A DNA stretch of 64,000 bases from Telluribacter roseus (GCF_017355915.2 NZ_JAFEUV020000007.1:124001-188000), one strand, 5' to 3'; shown: positions 37,801 through 46,775, counted from the stretch's first letter. Notes: a model not told the origin generated them from the letters alone. A program made the numbers and translations.

Positions 37801-38288
37801 TTCAGGATAATGCTAACGCCCGGTAGCCCCTCCCCTTTCTCATCCATTACTTTTCCCTGTACACGCTTATCCAGCACGGAGGCTTCTGCCCCTACTTTGA
37901 TGGAGGGAGTACTAGGTAGAGGGGTAGCCGCACGCTTGCGGAGAATAACCTGCTTGTCCATGACAAGAAATGTTACATCCAGAGGCGTTAGTAGCTGTGT
38001 CAGTATATCGGCAACTCTTACGTTGTTAAAATCACGGGTTACCGTATGGCTCCTGGGGATGATCCGTGAATTATAGGTAATATCTACCCGGGCAGCCTCA
38101 CTTAGCCGGTCCAGCACCGTAATCAGGTCTGTGTTTTCAAACGAAATACTAATCCGGCGGTCCAGCATCTCCTGGGCCGTAGTATTGGCTAGTGCGGGTC
38201 CTAAAAGGAGCCAGATTAACAAAAAGGGTAGCCCAGTCAGTTGTAGTAACATCCATCCACGGGACTTTACTTTAGAATTTACTTTCAT
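34860..38288 (-). CDS. SusC/RagA-family TonB-dependent transporter with STN domain (second PUL)
   Basis: A 1142-residue protein. It has an N-terminal signal/anchor (WMLLQLTGLPFLLIWLLLGPALA), an STN domain (QEMLDRRISISFENTDLITVLDRL, about 38-115), a regulatory beta-sandwich (VQGKVMDEKGEGLPGVSIIL), the SusC landmark LQEVVVVGYGTQKKANLTGAVATV, the plug ESISVLKDAASAAIYGSRAANGV and a barrel ending LGLNLTF. The STN domain predicts signalling to the FecR encoded upstream. It is related to but clearly distinct from the first SusC in the window. Confidence 0.97.
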   Translation of the reverse strand: MKVNSKVKSRGWMLLQLTGLPFLLIWLLLGPALANTTAQEMLDRRISISFENTDLITVLDRLSEAARVDITYNSRIIPRSHTVTRDFNNVRVADILTQLLTPLDVTFLVMDKQVILRKRAATPLPSTPSIKVGAEASVLDKRVQGKVMDEKGEGLPGVSIILKGSQQGTTTDVEGNFSISVPNDESVLIFSFVGYTNQEVVVGNRTQLEINLVADVKSLQEVVVVGYGTQKKANLTGAVATVDIAQQAETRPITSLSSGLSGLASGLSVNQGSGRPGGDGATLRIRGQGTLNNSDPLVIIDGAVGNMNHLNPQDVESISVLKDAASAAIYGSRAANGVILITTKKGKSGEFRVNYNSFFSTAKPSHVVKTVSNYANYMELINEGFRNSDPNATPIFSQEKIDLWRANEGKDPLKYPNTEWTEQVFRPNLQQNHNLSFSGGTATSRYFGSFGYLDNPGIIEKAGYQRYSMRLNMEANVKPWLTLGTMLNGLVAKTDIGTNILEDVFTYAGASTPGMVLRAPDGRFGSPNNPEDDPQSNNVLHRLYGRKGDIRQNKLTSRFFGKLQPLEGLSIEGSFNYIFDDQLQYHQPVFNDRWDFINNTVATAGTGRSSVFNQNNKNYQYFMDGIVRYDRTFFSRLTMNLMVGASQEYYKNDWFNASKLDLVDPLLSVIDAATMDAAANGNASDWVMRSYFGRINLNLDDKYLFEANLRRDGTSRFAAGASRWGMFPSFSAGWRISEESFYDISWMPSLKVRASYGSLGNNAVGNYEYQAVYNAANYILNNNLYVGFAQTALSNAALTWESTYITNLGLDFGLFNNRLDGSLEVFDKRTKNILIDLPAPLVVGNASIPKQNAAEVQNKGIELNLNYRNNVGAFNYRVGGNFSFVDNKVTKFKGKDRTISGSNLIQEGYAINTQYVLAVDRIIQTDEDLALVQSLIDNAPLDPATGQKRNPFAAYGTPRIGDLLYKDMNGDGIINDEDRYTVGHGTAPRIFYGMNMGFDWKNFDFSVLLQGAAGLRTIWTDIYHTTGVRWGYQINEEVAEGRWYPGRTDATYPRLLNYTDVRNTRNSDFWLQNRSYMRLKNIQLGYTLPKAITEKVKISTLRVYGSLENYLTFTRYKGFDPEVSGVQYPTLKQALLGLNLTF

Positions 38289-38460
38289 TTAGGTCAGCAT
38301 TAATTGGCAAAAAGATTAGCTCATACTTTCAGGGGGTGGAGGTTATTACAATAGGTATTCTGCACCAGAATACTTCGCACCTCCATTAAGGTGGTAGCAG
38401 TAGCTAGGGGGGAGCGTTAGAGATTGGTGGCATAATGGGTAAGGGTTTAGGAGTTAGGTT

Positions 38461-39576
38461 TTAGTTGTTACATCCTAGGGATGTTATGCTTATGGATTCT
38501 TCCCGGACGGTGTAGTAAGTACCTGGGCCTATCCCTTCACAGATAATCTTCAGCTTTTCGAACAGCGATTTATCTGCCAGTGTAGTGGTAAGTGAGCAGC
38601 CCGATAGAACCTTCTCGTCCACCTGAATCGGGATGCCGTAATCCTGACTTAGTGTCTTCAGAATCTGGACAACGGGTACATCCCTGAATCGGTAGGTAAG
38701 CGGGGCCGGCGGAATCAGCTCGGGGACCAATTCGGGCTGAATGGACACTGCAGTAAAGGATTGGTTGCTTCTGGCCAGCACGGCCTGCTGGTTAGCCGTC
38801 AGTTGTATAGACCTGGTGGGCCTGGCTTCGCCAAAAGTAACTTTGTCGTTCGTAGTTACCGATACTTTACCGGTTTTCACGGTTACTGAAAAGTTCTTTT
38901 GGTTTTCAAAGGCTTCCACCATGAAGCTGGTACCCAGTACCTTCGTCACCATGTCGGTAGTCACTACCATAAAAGGTCTTAGGGAATCTTTGCTGACTTC
39001 AAAAAAAGCCTTTCCCCACAGATGCACCACCCGCTGATTGCCTTGCAAGGAGTCGGTAAAGCTGATTTTGCTATCCGGGTACAGCAATACTGAGCTGCCA
39101 TCGGGTAGAGCAACGGGTTTGATACCTGACGACTGATTGGAATTTTCAATAACATGAGGAGCATTGGAGGCAACTGAGCCCTCACCTGATGTTAGCTCTG
39201 CCATACTACTCCAGTACCACCAGCCCGAGAGGATCAGCAGCAGAACTGAGGCCGCAGCGGCCCAGTACCTGAATTGAAAACGACTCCGAAGCATTGGTGT
39301 ACGGTAGTCCTCCGTAGTGGCGGGGCCTGCCGCATCGGGCTCGCTGGCTAGTGGTGCATCGACAACTATCCGGTTATGTATTTTCTGGAGAATCAGAGTC
39401 GCTTTTTCCTCCTCCAGTGCTTTGTGCTTATTTTTGAGCAGCTGGATGTATGCTGTGTATTGAGAAAAAGCCCATTCGTCCTGGTGATTATTAAGCCAGG
39501 AAAAAAGGTAGCGTTCTTCTTCTTCGGTAATGGTACCCTGGACTAGTTTATCCAGAAGCTGATGGATAGTAGGCAT
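38461..39576 (-). CDS. FecR-family anti-sigma factor (second PUL)
   Basis: A 371-residue protein with a cytoplasmic sigma-binding N-terminus (about 1-100), one transmembrane helix (YWAAAASVLLLILSGWWYW), the FecR domain (KPVALPDGSSVLLYPDSKISF, then VTKVLGTSFMVEAF) and a DUF4974-type C-terminal domain (DVPVVQILKTLSQDYGIPIQV). It is placed between the sigma factor gene (91 bp upstream) and susC (172 bp downstream) and should relay the SusC STN signal to that sigma factor. Confidence 0.95.
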   Translation of the reverse strand: MPTIHQLLDKLVQGTITEEEERYLFSWLNNHQDEWAFSQYTAYIQLLKNKHKALEEEKATLILQKIHNRIVVDAPLASEPDAAGPATTEDYRTPMLRSRFQFRYWAAAASVLLLILSGWWYWSSMAELTSGEGSVASNAPHVIENSNQSSGIKPVALPDGSSVLLYPDSKISFTDSLQGNQRVVHLWGKAFFEVSKDSLRPFMVVTTDMVTKVLGTSFMVEAFENQKNFSVTVKTGKVSVTTNDKVTFGEARPTRSIQLTANQQAVLARSNQSFTAVSIQPELVPELIPPAPLTYRFRDVPVVQILKTLSQDYGIPIQVDEKVLSGCSLTTTLADKSLFEKLKIICEGIGPGTYYTVREESISITSLGCNN

Positions 39577-39667
39577 GGAGCATTTGGTTTATATCCCTAA
39601 ATACTCCGGATTGAAAAACAGGATGGGTAGTTTTTCAAAAAAATTATAAAATCAGCAAATTGCCCCC

Positions 39668-40276
39668 TCAAAGGGAGAAGTACAGGGAGATCAGCAGGAG
39701 GTCAGCATTTGAAGGATGACAGGACTTTTCGGTCATATACTCCCGGATAAACTTCGTTGCCACCTTCAGATGGTCCTTTACCGTATGAACGGAAATGTTC
39801 AGGAGAGACGCAATCTCCTGGAGAGGAATGCCTTCAAAGCGGTATTTATAAAAGATTTCTTTTTTGCGTTCCGGTAAGAGTGCTATGGCTTCTTCTACCA
39901 TAGCCAGCCGTTCCAGAAAGTCTTCCTCCGAAAGTAAATCGCTGGAAGCTATGTTCTCCAGTACGGCTATCTCAGGTACCAGAGAAACCGGACTTCGCCG
40001 TAGCTTTTTTAGAAACGTAAGTGATTTGTTATAGCTCACTACAAATAGCCAGTTGGCTACCCTATTGCTCTCAATAGAGGTGTGGTGTTCCCAAAGCGCC
40101 AAGAAAACATCCTGCAACAGATCTTCCGCAACAGCAGGCTCCCGCACCATTTTAAGAATGTTTGCATACACGGCCTGGTGGTACTTGTAATACAGGCTGT
40201 CAAAACCGGCCATACCACTACCCATCTCCGAAAAATCCAAATATAGATCAAGGTCTTTCATCTCCCCTTTTATCAT
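39668..40276 (-). CDS. ECF RNA polymerase sigma factor (second PUL)
   Basis: A 202-residue FecI-like sigma factor. Region 2 is FDSLYYKYHQAVYANILKMV then VAEDLLQDVFLALWEH; region 4 is LPERKKEIFYKYRFEGIPLQEIASLLNISVHTVKDHLKVATKFI, with a clear helix-turn-helix. It begins the second sigma/FecR/SusC/SusD module. The C-terminal tail (EYMTEKSCHPSNADLLLISLYFSL) is hydrophobic at its end, as in some Bacteroidota members. Confidence 0.95.
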   Translation of the reverse strand: MIKGEMKDLDLYLDFSEMGSGMAGFDSLYYKYHQAVYANILKMVREPAVAEDLLQDVFLALWEHHTSIESNRVANWLFVVSYNKSLTFLKKLRRSPVSLVPEIAVLENIASSDLLSEEDFLERLAMVEEAIALLPERKKEIFYKYRFEGIPLQEIASLLNISVHTVKDHLKVATKFIREYMTEKSCHPSNADLLLISLYFSL

Positions 40277-40659
40277 ACAATAAGAAAGGGAGCACTCTAC
40301 TTAAATTACTTACCTAAAGTTGCTTTACTAATAAAGAAGACCAGACTCAGGTACAAAAGAAACAGGTTATGTAGGCCGTGCGGTAGAGGTGCCTAAACTC
40401 CGTTAGCCAACTACTATAAGAATGGGTAAGTACTTAAAGATCTGCCTGATACCATACCTATGAATGGTGAATTGGGAGGCATCAGTTAGTCTCACATCGT
40501 GACGGTGGTATTTACATTCGCTTAGCACTTCTACCATCAACTTTTTGACTCACAGACCGCTCCTCCCCCAGTCTATTCTTCACTCATAAAATCTACCCCT
40601 CATGCAGAGGCTTCGGCCTGATTGTTGCATACCTCAAAGTATCCATTATTACATATAGA
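40277..40659. other. Divergent promoter region, no gene seen
   Basis: 383 bp between the ECF sigma gene (minus) and the response regulator (plus). It must hold promoters for both. No hairpin, repeat or short ORF stands out. Confidence 0.5.
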
Positions 40660-41124
40660 ATGATTAACCATTTACTCTTGATTGATGATGATCCTACTAC
40701 TCTCAAGCTACTAACCTTAATGGTCAAACGGCACAATTTTGCGGAGAATGTGATTGTCCTGCGAAATGGCAGGGAGGGGTTGGATTACTTTGAAAAACTA
40801 CGTACCGGTGAGGTACCCCATGTACCCGAGTTGATATTTCTGGATGTGGAGATGCCCGTTATGAATGGGTGGCATTTTCTGGAAGAATATACCACACGGT
40901 ACGAGCACCTATTTCCGAATACAAAGATCTGTATCTGTTCCTTTTCGTTTCTTCCGTTCGATACAGAGAGAGTCAGGCGCTATAGCAGTGTCTTGTCATA
41001 TATCAGAAAACCACTGGTGATCGAAGAAATCAATAAGCTGAAAGAACACGAACTACTGATACAGAATTTTCCTACACCTGCCGCGAAGTCTGGTACTTAC
41101 GCGCAAGGTCCAAATCATAACTAG
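40660..41124 (+). CDS. Single-domain response regulator
   Basis: A 154-residue receiver-only protein. The acidic cluster IDDDP is at residues 8-12, the phospho-acceptor Asp lies in LIFLDVEMPVMNGW, the Ser/Thr switch in ICSFSF and the conserved Lys in YIRKPL. There is no DNA-binding or enzymatic output domain, so it probably acts by protein contact, like CheY or Spo0F. It lies 57 to 87 bp before the multi-PAS histidine kinase, depending on that gene's start, and forms a three-gene cassette with it and the receiver at 43878. Confidence 0.93.
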   Translation: MINHLLLIDDDPTTLKLLTLMVKRHNFAENVIVLRNGREGLDYFEKLRTGEVPHVPELIFLDVEMPVMNGWHFLEEYTTRYEHLFPNTKICICSFSFLPFDTERVRRYSSVLSYIRKPLVIEEINKLKEHELLIQNFPTPAAKSGTYAQGPNHN

Positions 41125-41210
41125 ATCCCTGACATAGCCTGAAATTTGAATCATTCATCTGAAAATTATACTTCCTCCTCTTGAAATTGAACTCCTTACA
41201 ACTGCCTCCT

Positions 41211-43859
41211 ATGATTGGTATTCCCGGGCATGAAGTCCCGGGAAAGTGGGTAGGTGACGCTTACCCGGCTACTGCGCTGGGATCCTCTGAACAATGGCCA
41301 CAAAGTCTGCGAACCACATTAAGTATAGTAGAAAGCTCTGTGCTGCCCATGGTTCTCTTCTGGGGGATTGACGCCCTGGTTTTCTATAATGAAGCCTTTA
41401 GAAACCTTAGTGCATTCGACCAGACGGGCCTCCCTCCCCGGGGAAGCTCAGCGTATAGTACCTGGCCGGATGTAGTACCTCTAATAAAACACATATTACT
41501 CTCGGGTACTGACCCCAGTACTACTACCGATCTACTACCTGCCGATAGTCCGTTACAGGTGGAGCAATGGCACCCTTCGTGCAGCCCGGTGATGGACGAA
41601 ACAGGCCGTCCGGGAGGAATATTGGTAACGTATGTACAGACAGGACTAGCCCCTGATGCCCCCCATAGTTCCCCTCCTGCAAGCCAGAATCAGCATAAGT
41701 TGATTCTGGATCAATTACAGGCTTGCATTATCCTTCTGGATCATACCGGAAGGATAACCTATGCGAACGATCAACACTGCTGCTTTCAACCAAAAGGTGA
41801 TATAACGGGTTATAACTATCTGGATCTATGCAGGCAATCGGGTGAAACAGCCGCGGGTGGCATAGCCGAAGGGATTGAAAAAGTCATACGTGGGAAGTTA
41901 AGTATATTTGCTCTGGATTACCACTGCCAATCCTCAGCCCGTCCCCACTGGTTCAGGGTAAAGGCCATTCCCCTACTCACGGAGGAGGCTCCACCAAGTG
42001 TTTTGGTCACTCACCTGGATATTACCGATCGAAAGCTTACAGAACTGCAGACACAGAAGGCCCTACAGGAAAATCAAAAGATTCTGGATGCCTCGCTGGA
42101 TGTGATCTGCACCTTTGATGATAAGGGGAGGTTCATCCAGGCAAGTAGCGCCTGCCGGATGGTATGGGGATACGAGCCCGAAGAACTCATCGGCAAGTAC
42201 TTTATGGATATGGTAGTACCCGAGGATCATCCCAAAACCATGGAGGCGTTCAACTGGGTCATTGATAATAACTACCTGCGCAACTTCGAAAACCGCTATA
42301 TCCGCAAAGACGGCACCACAGTACCCATCGTATGGACGGCCACCTGGGACATCGAAGAAGGGGTACTATTCTGTATAGGTCGGGATGATACTGAGAAGAA
42401 AAAGGTAGAAGAGCAACTAACGATCAATAATCAGAAGATCACCAACATACTGGAAAGTATAACGGATGGTTTTTTCACCCTTGACAAGGACTGGAAGATT
42501 ACCTACTGGAACCACGAGGCCGAGCATATTCTGGGAGTTAGTCGCGCTGAGGCAATGGGAAGAAACCTCTGGGAAATGTACCAGGAAGCAATCCCACTCC
42601 GGTTTTATACCGAGTACCACCGGGCCCTGGTCGAACAGGTATCCGTCCACTTCGTAGAGTACCTGCCTTCCATCGGGGCCTGGCTCGATGTCAGCTGCTA
42701 CCCTACCGAGGATGGATTGACCTTGTACTTCCGGAATGTGACAGCCCGTAAGCTGGCCGAGGAGCAGATCAGAATAGCCAAAGAACGCTATGACCTGGTA
42801 GCAAAGGCTACACACGACGCGATATGGGAATGGGATCCGATGGATGGCAAAATACATTGGGGAGATGGCTACAAAACCTTGTTTGGCTATGACATAGCCG
42901 AAAAGATATACGATACTGACTCATGGTTAGCACACATTCATCCGGATGATAGTAAGGCCGTGATGGAAAGTATTCACCAGTCTATCCGGTCATCACAGGC
43001 AACGCAGTGGAGGAACGTGTACCGGCTGGTCAGGGCTGAAGGTTCGTACGCTACCGTACTGGACAGGGGTTTTCTCATCAGAGGGAATGATGGTACGCCT
43101 ATACGTATGATCGGATCTATACAGGATATATCCCTGCAAAAGGAAGCCGAAAAGGAGCGGGAAGAGCTGATCCGACAGCTTACCCAAAAAAATCACGACC
43201 AGGAGCAATTTGCTTACATTACCTCCCATAACCTCAGAGCTCCGCTATCCAACCTGCTGGGCTTGCTGTCCCTGGTTGACTGTATACCCACTGAGAATGC
43301 CGAACTCGATGAAATACTCAAAGGCTTCAGAGCCTCTACCATGGCTCTGAACAATACGGTAAATGACCTGATCAATATTCTGATCATAAAAGGCAAGCCC
43401 GTCCAGAACCGGGAACTGATCAGTCTGCGTAGTATTTATGACAAAGTGTGCCAGCAGCTCAACATGTCGATGGAGGAAGTGGGTGCATGTATTATCTTTG
43501 ATGATTCCGAAGTTCCGGCTGTAGTTTTCGACAAGCTGTATCTGGAAAGTATCTTCATGAACCTGCTTAGCAACTCCATCAAGTACCGCAGCTTTAACCG
43601 AAGGCTGTCAATCAGTATCAGCACGAAGAATGAAGGAGACTCCGTACGGCTGATATTCAGTGACAATGGCATTGGTATAGATTTGGCCCGTTACCGGGAG
43701 CGTCTGTTTGGCTTCAACCAGCGGTTTCACGACCGGCCCGACAGTAAAGGCTTTGGGCTGTACCTGGTCAAGTCACAAGTTGAATCCATGGGTGGTAGTA
43801 TCGAAGTCGAAAGTCAGGTAGAGGTAGGTACTACATTCACCATTACAATCCAAAAGTAG
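41211..43859 (+). CDS. Multi-PAS sensor histidine kinase
   Basis: About 882 residues from the ATG at 41211; a TTG at 41181 would add ten. It has no transmembrane segment, so it is a cytoplasmic sensor. The N-terminus has the PAS-type motif LGSSEQWPQSLRTTLSI, followed by four further PAS/PAC units (for example LDASLDVICTFDDKGRF and ILESITDGFFTLDKDWKITYWN). HisKA has its phospho-accepting His in FAYITSHNLRAPLSNLLGLL; the ATPase carries LLSNSIKYRS (N box), FSDNGIGIDL (G1) and GFGLYLVKSQV (G2). Its second half is paralogous to the partial sensor at the right edge. The next receiver gene follows by 18 bp. Confidence 0.93.
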   Translation: MIGIPGHEVPGKWVGDAYPATALGSSEQWPQSLRTTLSIVESSVLPMVLFWGIDALVFYNEAFRNLSAFDQTGLPPRGSSAYSTWPDVVPLIKHILLSGTDPSTTTDLLPADSPLQVEQWHPSCSPVMDETGRPGGILVTYVQTGLAPDAPHSSPPASQNQHKLILDQLQACIILLDHTGRITYANDQHCCFQPKGDITGYNYLDLCRQSGETAAGGIAEGIEKVIRGKLSIFALDYHCQSSARPHWFRVKAIPLLTEEAPPSVLVTHLDITDRKLTELQTQKALQENQKILDASLDVICTFDDKGRFIQASSACRMVWGYEPEELIGKYFMDMVVPEDHPKTMEAFNWVIDNNYLRNFENRYIRKDGTTVPIVWTATWDIEEGVLFCIGRDDTEKKKVEEQLTINNQKITNILESITDGFFTLDKDWKITYWNHEAEHILGVSRAEAMGRNLWEMYQEAIPLRFYTEYHRALVEQVSVHFVEYLPSIGAWLDVSCYPTEDGLTLYFRNVTARKLAEEQIRIAKERYDLVAKATHDAIWEWDPMDGKIHWGDGYKTLFGYDIAEKIYDTDSWLAHIHPDDSKAVMESIHQSIRSSQATQWRNVYRLVRAEGSYATVLDRGFLIRGNDGTPIRMIGSIQDISLQKEAEKEREELIRQLTQKNHDQEQFAYITSHNLRAPLSNLLGLLSLVDCIPTENAELDEILKGFRASTMALNNTVNDLINILIIKGKPVQNRELISLRSIYDKVCQQLNMSMEEVGACIIFDDSEVPAVVFDKLYLESIFMNLLSNSIKYRSFNRRLSISISTKNEGDSVRLIFSDNGIGIDLARYRERLFGFNQRFHDRPDSKGFGLYLVKSQVESMGGSIEVESQVEVGTTFTITIQK

Positions 43860-43877
43860 CATACATAGATAGCCCAC

Positions 43878-44291
43878 ATGATTGAAAAAGTACACTACAT
43901 AGACGATGACAGCACGGCTTTGCTGATATTCAGAATGGTTAACAGCAAAGCTTCCTTTGCCCGGGAAGTAGTGACAGCCACCAATGGGCAGAAGGCCCTG
44001 GAATATTACGAGCAGTTAGCACAGTCGGGACAGGAAGAACAGAACTTGTACCCCCGCCTGGTCATTCTGGATCTGGACATGCCTGTCATGGGAGGATGGG
44101 AGTTTCTGGATGTATTCATGAAAGACTACTACATCTACTTCCCGGATACGCAGGTGTTTATTGTCTCCTCAACGATCAATCCGGCCGATAAGGAAAAAGC
44201 CAGTCAGTACCCGTGTGTGCTGAAATTCATATCCAAACCCATCACCGTTCAACTCCTCCATGAGTTGTCACTGGTACTGGAAGCGCAGTAG
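43878..44291 (+). CDS. Single-domain response regulator
   Basis: A 137-residue receiver-only protein: YIDDDSTALLIFRMV (acidic pocket), LVILDLDMPVMGGWEFL (phospho-acceptor Asp), VFIVSSTI (switch residue) and FISKPITV (Lys). It starts 18 bp after the histidine kinase stop, so it is co-transcribed and likely phosphorylated by it. It resembles the receiver at 40660 in the insertion between beta-3 and the phospho site, which suggests they are duplicates. Confidence 0.93.
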   Translation: MIEKVHYIDDDSTALLIFRMVNSKASFAREVVTATNGQKALEYYEQLAQSGQEEQNLYPRLVILDLDMPVMGGWEFLDVFMKDYYIYFPDTQVFIVSSTINPADKEKASQYPCVLKFISKPITVQLLHELSLVLEAQ

Positions 44292-44453
44292 TGGTGTACC
44301 TGTATTGTCAACCCACTTTGCTATTCAATTACTAACTCTGGGGCCAGTATACCAACTTATCCGAAATGGATTGGTTGGTATACCCCATAAGCAGGCTAAA
44401 TATATTACAGCAGGTTTTCTCTAAAAGGTTTCATCATCCGCTATATTGCCACT

Positions 44454-44867
44454 ATGAATAAGTTGAAAAGAAAACACTGGATTGGTATTGTGGTAGCTCT
44501 GCTGCTGTTCTGGATCATTGGCAATTCCATAAGTCAGCCGGGAGTTAACGATCTGACCGGCGATTTCAAAGAGGTAGCTTTGTACCGCAATGAGAACAAT
44601 ACGGGACCTGTTGTACGTATCTATGCCGTAACTACCACTGATACCTTATGGTCCGAAATGGAGCAGTACGGCAACTTTATGCCTCATACCAAATACGGAA
44701 CCACCAAAGTATACTTTTTTCCCGCTGGTGCGCCGGTACCTGCTAAGCTGGTACCGGGCGATGATAACTTTGAGGACGAGCTTAAGCCCTACTGCCTGGC
44801 CGTCTTTGAAAAAAATGCCATGAGTGCGGTATCGTTCCGTAAGTATCCGTACGGCAGAAACCAGTAG
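44454..44867 (+). CDS. Small membrane-anchored hypothetical protein
   Basis: A 137-residue protein with a basic N-terminus and one transmembrane helix (WIGIVVALLLFWIIGNSI, about 9-27), then a periplasmic domain of about 100 residues (VVRIYAVTTTDTLWSEMEQYGNFMPHTKYGTTKVYFFP) with mixed beta strands. No cysteine lipobox; no family recognised. It follows the signalling cassette by 162 bp and precedes the aldo/keto reductase by 161 bp, so it is probably an independent gene. Confidence 0.65.
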   Translation: MNKLKRKHWIGIVVALLLFWIIGNSISQPGVNDLTGDFKEVALYRNENNTGPVVRIYAVTTTDTLWSEMEQYGNFMPHTKYGTTKVYFFPAGAPVPAKLVPGDDNFEDELKPYCLAVFEKNAMSAVSFRKYPYGRNQ

Positions 44868-45028
44868 TTCTGCCGTACTTTCCCTCTCTGCTTTGTTGAT
44901 CTCTCTTCCCGAATTGTAGTACATAGCCGGACGCTCTCCTCCGGCCTTTGATGCTCTTCCCTGATCGGGTTCAAACCTCATTCAGTGATTTTCGTTTCAT
45001 CTAGAAACCATCACTACAACCACTACCT

Positions 45029-46069
45029 ATGGAATATCGACAATTAGGTGCATCCGGACTTCAGGTACCGGTACTTTGCTTTGGTACTGCTACATTTGGT
45101 GGCGGCAATGATTTTTTTAAAGCCTGGGGGAGTACGCAGGTAGAAGAAGCAACCCGGATGATCAACCTCTGTATGGAGGCCGGTGTAAATTTCTTTGATA
45201 CGGCGGATGTGTATTCAGACGGACTTTCGGAGGAGATCCTGGGCAAAGCCCTCAACGGACTCCGGCACGAGGTCCTGATCTCGACCAAGGCTACTTTTCC
45301 CTTCGGCCAAGGCCCCAACAACCAGGGCTCCTCCCGCTTTCACCTGATGCGACAGGTGGAAGGCAGCCTGAAGCGTTTAAATACCGACTATATTGATGTG
45401 TACCATATGCACGGCTTCGACGGAGTCACACCCGTCGAAGAGACCCTGCGGACACTGGATGATCTGGTGCAAAGCGGAAAGATTCGGTACCTGGCTGCTT
45501 CCAACTACTCGGGCTGGCACCTGATGAAGTCGTTGGCTATATCGGAAAAGTACGGCTGGAACCGGTACGTAGCCCATCAGGTGTACTACTCACTGGCCAA
45601 TCGGGAGTACGAATGGGAGCTCATGCCACTGGGCCTGGATCAGAAGGTAGGAGGCATCATCTGGTCACCCCTGGCCGCTGGCCGACTGGGTGGCAAGTAC
45701 CGCCGCAACCAGCCCCTACCGCCCGATAGCCGCGTTGCGCAAGGGGGTAGTCCGGTACCCGAAGCCGTTGTCAATGAAGAGGTATTCTACAATACGCTGG
45801 ATACGCTTGATGAGATTGCGGCCGAAACCGGTAAGACCGTCGCTCAGATTGCCATCAACTGGCTCCTTCAGCGCCCTACCGTTTCCAGCATTATCATTGG
45901 TGCCCGCAACGAGGAGCAACTCCAACAGAATCTGGCAGCCGTTGGCTGGAACCTGACCACCGAGCAGGTTAAGCGCCTGGATCAGGCCAGCGAACTACCT
46001 ACCATTTATCCTTACTGGCACCAGCGGCAAAATGTAAAGCTAAATCCCCTGCCTGACTTCTATAAGTAG
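45029..46069 (+). CDS. Aldo/keto reductase
   Basis: A 346-residue NADPH-dependent aldo/keto reductase. The catalytic tetrad is visible: Asp and Tyr in FFDTADVYSDG, Lys in VLISTKATF, His in VYHMHGFDG. The NADPH-binding C-terminal part includes SPLAAGRLGGKYRR and SSIIIGARNEEQLQQNL. The length and TFGGGNDFFKAWG start place it with the bacterial AKR11/12-like group that reduces carbonyls. Monocistronic on the plus strand; a hairpin follows. Confidence 0.93.
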   Translation: MEYRQLGASGLQVPVLCFGTATFGGGNDFFKAWGSTQVEEATRMINLCMEAGVNFFDTADVYSDGLSEEILGKALNGLRHEVLISTKATFPFGQGPNNQGSSRFHLMRQVEGSLKRLNTDYIDVYHMHGFDGVTPVEETLRTLDDLVQSGKIRYLAASNYSGWHLMKSLAISEKYGWNRYVAHQVYYSLANREYEWELMPLGLDQKVGGIIWSPLAAGRLGGKYRRNQPLPPDSRVAQGGSPVPEAVVNEEVFYNTLDTLDEIAAETGKTVAQIAINWLLQRPTVSSIIIGARNEEQLQQNLAAVGWNLTTEQVKRLDQASELPTIYPYWHQRQNVKLNPLPDFYK

Positions 46070-46116
46070 GTACCCCACAGCCTAGGGCTTGCTACCGGGC
46101 AATGTCCTAAAACAAA

Positions 46117-46145
46117 GGAGTCAAAGGCCAGTAGCCTTTGACTCC
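46117..46145. repeat. Hairpin after the aldo/keto reductase
   Basis: GGAGTCAAAGGC (46117-46128) pairs with GCCTTTGACTCC (46134-46145) over a 5-nt loop. On the plus strand no T tract follows; on the minus strand TTTGTTTTAG follows, so it would better terminate minus-strand transcripts. Confidence 0.65.
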
Positions 46146-46407
46146 CAAACAATATCCACACCATTATTAGAAATTCAAATTCTTCTCTTACATAGAGCAA
46201 TAGTGATGCCAAAAATTCAGGATCTCACTATTACAAGACACAGAAATCGAAATTATTTTTATTCAAACTATATACTCCCATCTATCTCCCTGGTACTATT
46301 CCTTTAGTACTTCATCTTTCTTATATACACGTACTGTACGCTGAAGTACTAGTATAGTCTGCCTGACTACTATTTTAAGTACCCCGCTTTACGCAGACAA
46401 ATTTAAA

Positions 46408-46429
46408 AAAACACATATACCTCATCACT
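46408..46429 (+). repeat. Dispersed iteron copy (direct)
   Basis: Begins AAAACACATATACCTCATC; matches the tandem iteron core AAAxCACxTATACCTC and has the same orientation as the array upstream of rep, 2.5 kb away. Confidence 0.6.
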
Positions 46430-46590
46430 ATAATCCCTCTCTAGTACCTGATTACTGCCCGTCTTTCCAACTATACTACTTTCTGTCTTGGTACATATAG
46501 GGTGTTATATAAGCTAGGGTCGGAAGGATTTGCATAGGATAGGGCCTCGACCGCTCTATCGTGAATTGTCTATCGGTTTACATATAGAAA

Positions 46591-46614
46591 GAGCCGCTAC
46601 TCATATAGCGGCTC
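46591..46614 (-). terminator. Possible terminator of the partition operon
   Basis: GAGCCGCTA (46591-46599) and TAGCGGCTC (46606-46614) form a 9-bp stem. Read on the minus strand it is followed by TTTCTATATG, 160 bp downstream of the last partition gene. The T tract is imperfect. Confidence 0.5.
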
Positions 46615-46683
46615 CTGATGTCATACAGTAAGGAGTAGTGGAGTACCCAGTAGTACCATATATCGGTAGTCTACTCCCAATCT

Positions 46684-46705
46684 CAATGAGAGTAAAATGT
46701 GTTTT
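46684..46705 (-). repeat. Dispersed iteron copy (inverted)
   Basis: On the minus strand it begins AAAACACATTTTACTCTC, agreeing with the iteron core at 13 of 16 core positions by eye. It ends 70 bp from the partition partner's stop codon. Confidence 0.5.
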
Positions 46706-46775
46706 TATCTATACCTACTTCTATAGGAACCAGTACCTGAGGCAGTGTCTTTATCTAAATAGTATTCTTACCAAA

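Larger units (their letters stand above)
46070..46775. other. Gene-free region downstream of the partition genes
   Basis: 706 bp between the aldo/keto reductase and the partition partner gene (both ending here). It holds a 12-bp-arm hairpin (46117-46145), an iteron-like copy in direct orientation (46408-46429), a 9-bp-arm hairpin (46591-46614) and an inverted iteron-like copy (46684-46705). The middle is AT-rich. No coding region is supported. Confidence 0.6.
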
